DNA of 5,523 nucleotides, taken from NCBI GenBank assembly GCA_023301245.1, contig JALZUV010000285.1, positions 1-5,523 on the forward strand, read 5' to 3'. The notes below the pieces were generated by a model. The model was given only the letters and a program-made list of their open reading frames with translations. It was not told where the DNA came from and made no database searches. Made by a program: the position numbers and the translations under genes. The stretch comes from Rickettsiales bacterium (lineage in GTDB: Bacteria > Pseudomonadota > Alphaproteobacteria > Rickettsiales > JALZUV01). Below, piece by piece: positions 1 to 5,523 of the stretch (position 1 is its first letter; each line of letters starts with the position of its first letter).

Positions 1-417
1 GATAAGCTCGGCCTCGCCTTTAACGAGATGGTGAAATCGGGTGAATTATCAGCCCCCATCGTCATTGGTCGCGACCATTTAGATTCAGGTTCGGTCGCGT
101 CGCCTAACCGCGAAACCGAGGCCATGAAAGATGGCTCGGACGCCGTATCCGATTGGCCATTACTCAACGCATTACTTAACACGGCATCAGGGGCAACATG
201 GGTATCCTTGCACCACGGTGGTGGCGTAGGTATGGGCTATTCGCAACATTCAGGCATGGTGATTTGCGCCGATGGTTCGGATGACGCAGCCGAGCGCATA
301 AAGCGCGTGCTATGGAACGACCCTGCAACAGGCGTAATGCGCCACGCCGATGCGGGTTACGACATCGCCCTCGATTGCGCAAAAGAAAAAGGTTTGAATT
401 TGCCCGCAATTGGCTAG
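1..417 (+). CDS. hutU: Urocanate hydratase (urocanase), C-terminal part, 5' truncated by window edge
   Basis: Urocanase is a cytoplasmic NAD+-dependent enzyme that converts urocanate to 4-imidazolone-5-propionate, the second step of histidine degradation. The open frame runs in from base 1 without a start and ends at TAG 415-417, giving 138 visible residues of a protein that is usually about 555 residues. The visible part carries highly conserved C-terminal blocks of the family: GRDHLDSGSVASPNRETEA, then DGSDAVSDWPLLNALLNTAS, the glycine-rich LHHGGGVGMGYSQHSGMV, and a tail with NDPATGVMRHADAGYDIA and DCAKEKGLNLP. The FQGLP-type urocanase signature with the conserved cysteine would lie upstream and cannot be checked. 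The frame is intact with no sign of decay. An in-frame ATG at 28 is internal, not a start. The next gene begins 9 bases downstream on the same strand, which suggests co-transcription. Identity is near certain. Confidence 0.96.
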   Translation, partial: DKLGLAFNEMVKSGELSAPIVIGRDHLDSGSVASPNRETEAMKDGSDAVSDWPLLNALLNTASGATWVSLHHGGGVGMGYSQHSGMVICADGSDDAAERIKRVLWNDPATGVMRHADAGYDIALDCAKEKGLNLPAIG

Positions 418-426
418 CATGGTTAA

Positions 427-738
427 ATGAGCAAAATAGATTATAGCGCCATTGCCGAAATGCCTGAATATCAGGCATTGGTTGCCAAGCGCAAGGCGCT
501 CACATGGCCGTTACTGCTACTAACGATGGTCATTTATTTCTCCTTCATTCTAACGATTGCTTTTGTGCCCGAAGCCCTAAGCGGAACGGTTGGAAGTGGA
601 GTTATCTCGGTTGGCTTGATGGTGGGTATGGGCGTGATATTCGCAACTTTTGCCATTACGGGCATCTATGTTTACCAAGCGAATCACTCGCTTGAAAAAT
701 TAACCGATGAAATTCACCGTAAGTTGGAGAATCAATAA
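427..738 (+). CDS. yjcH: DUF485 family inner-membrane protein (YjcH-like), partner of ActP
   Basis: This is a 103-residue protein of the DUF485 family. It has a short polar N-terminus (residues 1-25, with the family-typical pattern PEYQALVAKRKALTWPL), two hydrophobic segments at about 26-47 and 58-83, and a charged C-terminal tail (SLEKLTDEIHRKLENQ). That is the usual size and layout. Members are commonly encoded directly before an acetate or related SSS symporter, as in E. coli acs-yjcH-actP, and are thought to be accessory to the transporter; the exact role is not established. Here actP follows after 2 bases, which supports the call. The ATG at 427 has no recognisable Shine-Dalgarno sequence. 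It lies 9 bases after the hutU stop, and a three-codon frame (ATG 419) ends in a TGA that overlaps it, so translation may depend on coupling or reinitiation. The symbol is given by family and context. Confidence 0.9.
   Translation: MSKIDYSAIAEMPEYQALVAKRKALTWPLLLLTMVIYFSFILTIAFVPEALSGTVGSGVISVGLMVGMGVIFATFAITGIYVYQANHSLEKLTDEIHRKLENQ
726..730 (+). promoter_or_regulatory. Shine-Dalgarno sequence for actP
   Basis: GGAGA lies within the last codons of yjcH, 10 bases before the ATG at 741. It supports that start and is the clearest ribosome binding site among the three complete genes in the window. Its position inside the upstream gene fits translation of yjcH and actP from one message. Confidence 0.6.
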
Positions 739-740
739 TC

Positions 741-2315
741 ATGGAGCACCAAATTAACGTAGTGGCGATTGCGATGTTCCTATTATTTGTCGGCGCAACG
801 CTGGGCATTACTTATTGGTCGGCTCGCCGCACCAAGACGGCCGAAGGCTTCTATACCGCAGGTGGTGGCATTACGGGGTTTCAAAACGGCCTCGCTATTT
901 CGGGCGATTTTATGTCGGCGGCTTCCTTCTTAGGAATATCAGCTTTAGTTTATGCCTCAGGTTTTGATGGTTTAATTTATTCCATCGGCTTTCTAATAGG
1001 TTGGCCGATTGTGCTGTTACTCATCGCCGAACCTTTGCGCAACTTGGGTCGCTATACTTTCGCCGATGTTGCATCTTATCGCCTCAAACAAGCGCCCATA
1101 CGTATTCTATCTGCCTTAGGGTCGCTGGTTACCGTGCTGCTTTACCTCATCGCGCAGATGGTGGGAGCGGGAAAACTTATCGAACTACTCTTTGGCCTGC
1201 CTTATGCTTCTGCCGTTATTATTGTCGGTGTGTTGATGGTACTTTACGTGACCTTTGGCGGTATGCTTGCCACCACTTGGGTGCAAATAATCAAAGCCGT
1301 GTTGCTGCTGTTTGGCGCATCACTCATCGCTATATTAGTATTGATGCAGTTTGACTTTAACCTCGAAATTTTCTTCCAACGGGCGACCGAGTTACATAGC
1401 AAAGGCGATGCTATTATGTCGCCTGGTGGATTGCTTTCTGACCCCATTTCCGCCATCTCGCTTGGGCTTGCTTTAATGTTCGGAACAGCAGGATTGCCAC
1501 ATATTCTGATGCGATTTTTCACTGTGCGCGATGCTACACAAGCGCGCCGTTCGGTGCTTTATGCAACAGGGTTTATCGGTTATTTCTATATACTCACCTT
1601 CATCATCGGCTTTGGTGCTATTGTGCTGGTTGGTACTGATAGCGCTTATCTCACTGGCGAAGGCGGCTTGCTTGGTGGCAATAATATGGCCGCCATTCAC
1701 TTGGCCGATGCGGTGGGCGGCGACCTGTTGCTGGGCTTTATTTCCGCTGTCGCCTTTGCTACTATTTTGGCGGTAGTATCGGGGCTAACGCTCGCGGGAG
1801 CCTCCGCCATTTCGCATGATTTATATGCGAATGTGTTCTGCAAAGGCAAGGTCGATGAGGCCAAAGAGATGCGCGTTTCCAAACAAGCCACGCTTGCGCT
1901 TGGTGTATTGGCGATTGGCCTTGGAATTTTGTTCCAAGAGCAAAATATCGCCTTTATGGTGGGGTTGGCTTTCGCCATCGCTGCGAGTGCAAACTTCCCC
2001 ATTTTGCTACTGTCTATCTATTGGCGAAAGCTCACCACGCGCGGTGCGTTTATTGGCGGTGCATTAGGGCTGCTAACGGCTAGTGTGCTCGTCATTTTAA
2101 GCCCTGTGGTGTGGGTTGATGTATTCGGTTTCGCGCAAGCTATTTTCCCGTATAAATACCCAGCTTTATTTTCGATGAGCGTGGCATTTTTTGGTATTTG
2201 GTTCTTCTCGCGCACTGATAATTCGGCGCAAGCTAAAGCCGACAGAGCCAAATTTGACGCGCAATATGTTCGTGCCCAAACGGGCATCGGTATTGCGCAG
2301 GCAGCTAAGCACTAA
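741..2315 (+). CDS. actP: Cation/acetate symporter ActP (sodium:solute symporter family)
   Basis: This is a 524-residue polytopic inner-membrane protein of the SSS family (LeuT-type fold), expected to take up acetate and similar short monocarboxylates with a cation. About 13 hydrophobic segments can be picked out, from residues 5-25 to 470-490. Blocks that match E. coli ActP from memory almost residue for residue include GFQNGLAISGDFMSAASFLG (46-65), RNLGRYTFADVASYRLKQ (100-117), LIAQMVGAGKLIELLFGL (136-153), GGMLATTWVQIIKAVLLLFG (173-192), FGTAGLPHILMRFFTV (247-262), the Ser/Thr-rich segment AVVSGLTLAGASAISHDLYA (344-363), and QNIAFMVGLAFAIAAS (401-416). E. coli ActP is about 549 residues; the difference is mainly an N-terminal leader missing here. 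The ATG at 741 follows yjcH by 2 bases and has a GGAGA 10 bases upstream. The 3' end overlaps the convergent uup gene by 11 bases. The family is certain and the ActP subtype very likely; the actual substrate is inferred, and the hutU context leaves room for another small carboxylate. Confidence 0.94.
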   Translation: MEHQINVVAIAMFLLFVGATLGITYWSARRTKTAEGFYTAGGGITGFQNGLAISGDFMSAASFLGISALVYASGFDGLIYSIGFLIGWPIVLLLIAEPLRNLGRYTFADVASYRLKQAPIRILSALGSLVTVLLYLIAQMVGAGKLIELLFGLPYASAVIIVGVLMVLYVTFGGMLATTWVQIIKAVLLLFGASLIAILVLMQFDFNLEIFFQRATELHSKGDAIMSPGGLLSDPISAISLGLALMFGTAGLPHILMRFFTVRDATQARRSVLYATGFIGYFYILTFIIGFGAIVLVGTDSAYLTGEGGLLGGNNMAAIHLADAVGGDLLLGFISAVAFATILAVVSGLTLAGASAISHDLYANVFCKGKVDEAKEMRVSKQATLALGVLAIGLGILFQEQNIAFMVGLAFAIAASANFPILLLSIYWRKLTTRGAFIGGALGLLTASVLVILSPVVWVDVFGFAQAIFPYKYPALFSMSVAFFGIWFFSRTDNSAQAKADRAKFDAQYVRAQTGIGIAQAAKH

Positions 2316-4161
2316 CCATTGAACGCTCTTCTAATTCTATCCAGCGCTCTTCGGTTTCGCCGAGCTTTTTCTTTTGGGCTTCGTAATCGCTGATGAGGGA
2401 TTGAAATCCATCAGGGTCTTTTTCGAAAAGCCCAGTTTCGTCTAGTTTTTCTTGGATGAGTTCTAGTTTGTTTTGGAAGTTTTCCATTTCTTGCGGGAGC
2501 TTCTGTAACTCTAATTTTTCGCCGTAGGTGAGGGGCTTCTTCATCGGATCGAGAGGTTCTGGCTTGGAGATTTTTTGCTCTTGTTTCGCCTCTCTCTCTT
2601 CCTGCTTTACCTTTGCCGCACGGCCATGCACTTCGCGCATATAATCGCTATAGCCACCGAACACGTTATGTACTTTTGCATCGCCTTCGAAAGCGAGAAT
2701 TTCGGTAACGGTTCTATCGAGAAAATCACGGTCATGGCTAACGACAATGAGTGTGCCTGAATAATCGGCAAGCATGCCTTGCAGCATATCGAGCGTATCC
2801 ATATCAAGGTCGTTAGTGGGTTCATCAAGAATCAATAGATTGCCGGGGTTAGCCATAATTTTGGCCAATAATAAGCGGTTTTGTTGGCCGCCTGATAGGG
2901 TGGCAACCTTATTGCGTGCAATCGCAGGGTCAAACAGGAAGCGTTTTAGATAACCGCACACATGCATGGTTTTTTGCTGCTCGCCTTGGCCGATTAGCAC
3001 ATCTTGTCCACCATTGGGGCAGAGCGTTTCCCACAGGGTTTTATTTTCATCGAGGTCGCTACGATTTTGATCGAAGTAAGAAATTTCCAGCGTTTTGCTG
3101 CGGAAAATAAAGCCGCTATCTTGCTCAAGTTCTTTGATGAGCATTTTCAGGAAGGTGGATTTACCTGAGCCATTTTTGCCTAAAATACCCAAGCGGTCGC
3201 CTTTTAGAATTAGGTGGTCAAACTCATCGAGAATAGAGATTTTCACGCCATCACGATCGAAGCTTTTGCTTACTTGTTTGAATTCAGCGGTAATTTTACT
3301 AGCGTTTGGTGTGCTGAGCGAATCGAGCGCAATTTTTTGCGAACGCTGACGGTAGGCGGCTTTGTCGGCTCGTAGCTTCTCGCGTAATCGACCTAACTCG
3401 CGCAAGCGGCGCACGTTGCGTTTGCGGCGGCCTGTAACCCCGCCTTGTGTCCAGCCATGTTCGGCGACGACCTTCTTTTGTAGGTTTTGCAATTCACGTG
3501 CTTCATGGGCAACTTGCTCTTCCTGCCAATCTTCAAATTGCGCGTAACCATAGGGGCAAGTTTTGATGCTGCCTCTATCGACCCAAAAGACTTTGCGCGA
3601 TACATTGGCGAGGAAGGTTCTATCGTGGCTAACCACAATAAGCGCGCCATGATAGCTTTGTAGGTAATTCTCTAGCCATTCAATTGCTTGTAGGTCGAGA
3701 TGGTTGGTCGGCTCATCGAGCAGTAGAATATCAGGGTCGCGTACCAGCGCTTGGGCGAGGGCGGCGCGGCGAACTTGTCCGCCAGAAAGTGGTCGCATGG
3801 GCGATGCTGGGTCTAGCCCAAGCGGCGCAATAACCATCTCCGCCAGATATTCATTGGCTTCGGTTTGTTCTTCTTTGGGCAGGCCAGAGAGTACGAATTC
3901 TTTGACGGTTTCATTAGGGTCGTATTTCACTTGTTGCGCCAGATAGCCGATGGTAGTGCCCGGTAAGACAAACCGATTACCTGCATCCAGTTCCAAATCT
4001 TCAGTCATTAGGCGCATGAGGGTTGTTTTGCCTGCGCCATTTTGGCCGACTAAGCAAATACGGTCACGTTCATTGACATGCAGCGTCAATTCCTCAAATA
4101 GCGGTTTACCGCCAAAGGTGAGGGTAATTTCTTCAAGGCTTAATAAAACGCGGCTACTCAT
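2305..4161 (-). CDS. uup: ABC-F family ATP-binding protein Uup
   Basis: This is a 618-residue soluble ABC-F ATPase with two ATP-binding domains and no membrane segment. Counting from the ATG at 4161, domain 1 has Walker A GQNGAGKT (39-46), LSGGQ (125-129), Walker B ILLLDEPTNHLD with D149/E150, and switch His179. A basic, helical linker with RRKRNVRRLRELG spans roughly 205-280. Domain 2 has Walker A GKNGSGKS (328-335), LSGGQ (422-426), Walker B LLILDEPTNDLD with D446/E447, and His476. A charged coiled coil containing KKPLTYGEKLELQKLPQEME fills about 540-615. EPTNDLDMDTLDML in domain 2 plus the C-terminal coil are typical of Uup rather than EttA or YheS; E. coli Uup is about 635 residues. All catalytic motifs are intact. 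In E. coli, Uup is linked to precise transposon excision, branched-DNA intermediates and ribosome function, and its C-terminal domain binds DNA. An in-frame GTG at 4176 would add five residues; I prefer the ATG because the conserved domain starts just after it. Neither start has a clear Shine-Dalgarno sequence. The gene follows the acyl-CoA dehydrogenase stop by 21 bases on the same strand. Confidence 0.94.
   Translation of the reverse strand: MSSRVLLSLEEITLTFGGKPLFEELTLHVNERDRICLVGQNGAGKTTLMRLMTEDLELDAGNRFVLPGTTIGYLAQQVKYDPNETVKEFVLSGLPKEEQTEANEYLAEMVIAPLGLDPASPMRPLSGGQVRRAALAQALVRDPDILLLDEPTNHLDLQAIEWLENYLQSYHGALIVVSHDRTFLANVSRKVFWVDRGSIKTCPYGYAQFEDWQEEQVAHEARELQNLQKKVVAEHGWTQGGVTGRRKRNVRRLRELGRLREKLRADKAAYRQRSQKIALDSLSTPNASKITAEFKQVSKSFDRDGVKISILDEFDHLILKGDRLGILGKNGSGKSTFLKMLIKELEQDSGFIFRSKTLEISYFDQNRSDLDENKTLWETLCPNGGQDVLIGQGEQQKTMHVCGYLKRFLFDPAIARNKVATLSGGQQNRLLLAKIMANPGNLLILDEPTNDLDMDTLDMLQGMLADYSGTLIVVSHDRDFLDRTVTEILAFEGDAKVHNVFGGYSDYMREVHGRAAKVKQEEREAKQEQKISKPEPLDPMKKPLTYGEKLELQKLPQEMENFQNKLELIQEKLDETGLFEKDPDGFQSLISDYEAQKKKLGETEERWIELEERSMVSA
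2344..2375 (+). terminator. Possible weak intrinsic terminator for the hutU-yjcH-actP transcript
   Basis: About 30 bases after the actP stop, CTTCGG (2349-2354) can pair with CCGAG (2360-2364) around a five-base loop, with one bulged T. A T-rich tract, TTTTTCTTTT (2366-2375), follows at once. The stem is short and imperfect. The sequence also encodes the lysine-rich C-terminus of Uup on the other strand, where AAA/AAG codons alone would produce the T tract. It is the only terminator-like structure I see at this convergent junction, and it may be fortuitous. Confidence 0.25.
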
Positions 4162-4182
4162 GGCAGCGTCATACACGTATCA

Positions 4183-5523
4183 CTAGCGGATAGCCAGAGT
4201 TTCTAGCCCTGCCAATGCGCGTTTAGCCAGTGAATGATGGTTGGCGAGAATATGCGCGTGATAGAAGTTAGCTTCGGCGAGTTTTGCATCATCCGTTTGT
4301 GCGGCGCGAGCGTGGTAATAGCCGAGCGCGGTAATGCCGAGCAATTCGAGTAAATCTTCCGCGCCACTGGCAAATTCTTCTGCGCCTTTGGCGGTGAGAT
4401 TTTCGGCAACATGAATTACATTATCTAATGCGGCGCGCAGGTTGCTTGCTAGTTCGCTATGGGTGGCATTGTTAATGTAGGTTTCGATACGTTGGATGAA
4501 TAGGGGAAGATGCTTCATTTGGCGCAATAGCGTTACGGCTTGAATCTGATTAGTGCCTTCGTAAATTCGGGTGACGCGCACATCGCGATAATGGCGTGCA
4601 ACGCCTGTTTCTTCTACATAACCCATGCCGCCGAAAACTTGAATTGCATCGTCGGTCACGCTGCTTCCAATATCGGTAATATGTGCTTTAACGACATTGG
4701 TCATGAGGCTTACCCATGCGGCGGCATCATCGGAATTCTTCGATAAATCCATCTGTAAAGCCGTGTCGAGTTGCAGCATTCTTGCGCCCGAAATTTGAGT
4801 TTTCATATGCAGTAATAATTTGCGTACAGGCGGGTGAACCACAATTAAATCGGCGGGTTTATCAGTATCAACAGTACCACCAATGGCACGTCCCATACGG
4901 CGACCTGATGCCTCGTCGGTGGCGTAATGATAGGCTTTCTGATAAGCGGCTTCGGCGCAGCCAATGGCTTGGCGGGCAACGTGGTTGCGCGCCTCATTCA
5001 TAACCGCGAACATGGTGGCGATGCCTTTGCCGCGTATCCCAATAAGTTCGCCCCATGCCTGTTTGTAAAGCATGGTGCAGGTGGCCGAACCTGCCATGCC
5101 CATTTTATGTTCAATGCCGATAGCGCCTGCGCTGTTGCGAGTACGAACACCAGCATCATCCACCAGAACTTTTGGCACAATAAACATGCTAACGCGCTCA
5201 TCAATTTCGCCGCTGTCAGCATCTTTAACCTTGGCTAAAACAACATGAATAATATTGCCGTCATCGCTCACGTTCGTGAAATGATTATCACCACCAGAGA
5301 TATAAATTTTCTGCCCATCAAGCTGGTAGCTGCCGTCTGATTGGGGGGTGGCGGTAGTGCGTGCGGTGCTTAAGTCGCTGCCTGCTGCAGGTTCTGTCAT
5401 CGCCATAATGCCAGATGATTTACCTGAGGCGAGGTCGGGCAGGTAGCGTTCCTTTTGGCTTTCAGTTCCGTGGGTGTAAATGCCTAAGTAAGCACTGTGG
5501 GTGAGGGTGGGGATGAGCGAAAA
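4183..5523 (-). CDS. Acyl-CoA dehydrogenase with extra C-terminal domain, N-terminus beyond window edge
   Basis: This is an FAD-dependent acyl-CoA dehydrogenase that introduces the alpha-beta double bond in acyl-CoA thioesters, the first step of beta-oxidation-type pathways. The frame is open to base 5523, giving 446 visible residues. The ATG at 5406 is internal: upstream codons read on in frame through family sequence such as THGTESQKERYLPDLASGK. Visible parts are the end of the N-terminal helical domain (1-35), the middle beta domain starting with the FAD/substrate motif MTEPAAGSDL (42-51), and the C-terminal helical domain with EARNHVARQAIG (FAD contact Arg at about 179), VFGGMGYVEETGVARHYRDV and RIYEGTNQIQA. 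Glu322 (codon 4558-4560) of that last motif sits at the catalytic-base position of the MCAD-like subgroup. Beyond it, about 115 residues form an additional helical domain, as in roughly 590-residue members of the DmdC/AcdB-like group, whose substrates vary. The middle domain seems to have a few extra residues (NVSDDG) compared with relatives I recall. Substrate chain length cannot be read from the sequence, so no symbol is given. uup follows after 21 bases. Confidence 0.93.
   Translation of the reverse strand, partial: FSLIPTLTHSAYLGIYTHGTESQKERYLPDLASGKSSGIMAMTEPAAGSDLSTARTTATPQSDGSYQLDGQKIYISGGDNHFTNVSDDGNIIHVVLAKVKDADSGEIDERVSMFIVPKVLVDDAGVRTRNSAGAIGIEHKMGMAGSATCTMLYKQAWGELIGIRGKGIATMFAVMNEARNHVARQAIGCAEAAYQKAYHYATDEASGRRMGRAIGGTVDTDKPADLIVVHPPVRKLLLHMKTQISGARMLQLDTALQMDLSKNSDDAAAWVSLMTNVVKAHITDIGSSVTDDAIQVFGGMGYVEETGVARHYRDVRVTRIYEGTNQIQAVTLLRQMKHLPLFIQRIETYINNATHSELASNLRAALDNVIHVAENLTAKGAEEFASGAEDLLELLGITALGYYHARAAQTDDAKLAEANFYHAHILANHHSLAKRALAGLETLAIR

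Noticed and set aside
375..403. Possible promoter before yjcH (TTGCGC at 375-380)
   Set aside because: No acceptable -10 box lies at the right distance, and the bases encode conserved hutU C-terminal residues.
176..478. 100-residue minus-strand open frame across the hutU/yjcH junction
   Set aside because: The overlapping plus-strand frames are clear family members, and this frame's Arg/His-rich composition is typical of a reverse-strand shadow.
2305..4161. uup as an antibiotic-resistance ABC-F gene
   Set aside because: The C-terminal coiled coil and the EPTNDLDMDTLDML block point to housekeeping Uup. Nothing in the sequence or its neighbours indicates a resistance determinant.
4174..4176. 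GTG at 4176 as the uup start
   Set aside because: It is possible, but it adds only five residues without a better ribosome binding site. The ATG at 4161 sits closer to where the conserved domain begins.
4927..5238. 103-residue open frame on the plus strand, antisense to the acyl-CoA dehydrogenase gene
   Set aside because: It lies entirely inside an intact, well-recognised gene on the other strand, has no family resemblance and no ribosome binding site. It is a shadow frame.
5404..5406. ATG at 5406 as the start of the acyl-CoA dehydrogenase
   Set aside because: The frame stays open upstream to the window edge and encodes recognisable acyl-CoA dehydrogenase sequence, so this Met is internal and the gene is cut by the window.
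1..5523. Mobile element, CRISPR array, tRNA/rRNA or defence system
   Set aside because: No inverted terminal repeats, spaced direct repeats, transposase or integrase motifs, or RNA gene signatures were seen. The window is filled by five intact or edge-cut metabolic and housekeeping genes.

Overview
The window holds five protein-coding genes in two convergent blocks with almost no intergenic DNA. It looks like an ordinary bacterial chromosome. The best guess for the host is an alphaproteobacterium of moderate GC (near 50% by eye). This rests mainly on the Uup-type ABC-F protein, whose inter-domain linker (VTGRRKRNVRRLRELG) resembles alphaproteobacterial Uup more than the enterobacterial form. 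The assignment is inference from remembered family features, not from a search.

Plus-strand block (1-2315): the 3' end of hutU (urocanate hydratase, histidine degradation) is followed after 9 bases by a small two-helix DUF485 membrane protein (yjcH type). After 2 more bases comes a full-length sodium:solute symporter that closely matches the acetate permease ActP. In enterobacteria the yjcH-actP pair follows acs (acetyl-CoA synthetase). Here it follows a histidine-degradation gene, so the three genes may form one transcript joining histidine catabolism to small-carboxylate uptake.

Minus-strand block (5523-2305, read right to left): an acyl-CoA dehydrogenase of the long type with an extra C-terminal domain lacks its N-terminus, which lies beyond the window edge. 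It is followed after about 21 bases by a complete uup gene (ABC-F ATPase with two nucleotide-binding domains and a C-terminal coiled coil). The spacing suggests co-transcription, although the two roles (fatty-acid-type beta-oxidation and ribosome/DNA-associated ATPase) have no obvious link.

The two blocks meet tail to tail, and the actP and uup reading frames overlap by 11 bases. I saw no mobile element, CRISPR array, tRNA, rRNA, riboswitch or clear promoter. No stretch over 300 bases lacks a gene. I found no convincing new biological system. The points worth a second look are the hutU-yjcH-actP linkage, the overlapping convergent ends, and two starts without Shine-Dalgarno sequences that are each preceded by a tiny reading frame ending in ATGA.
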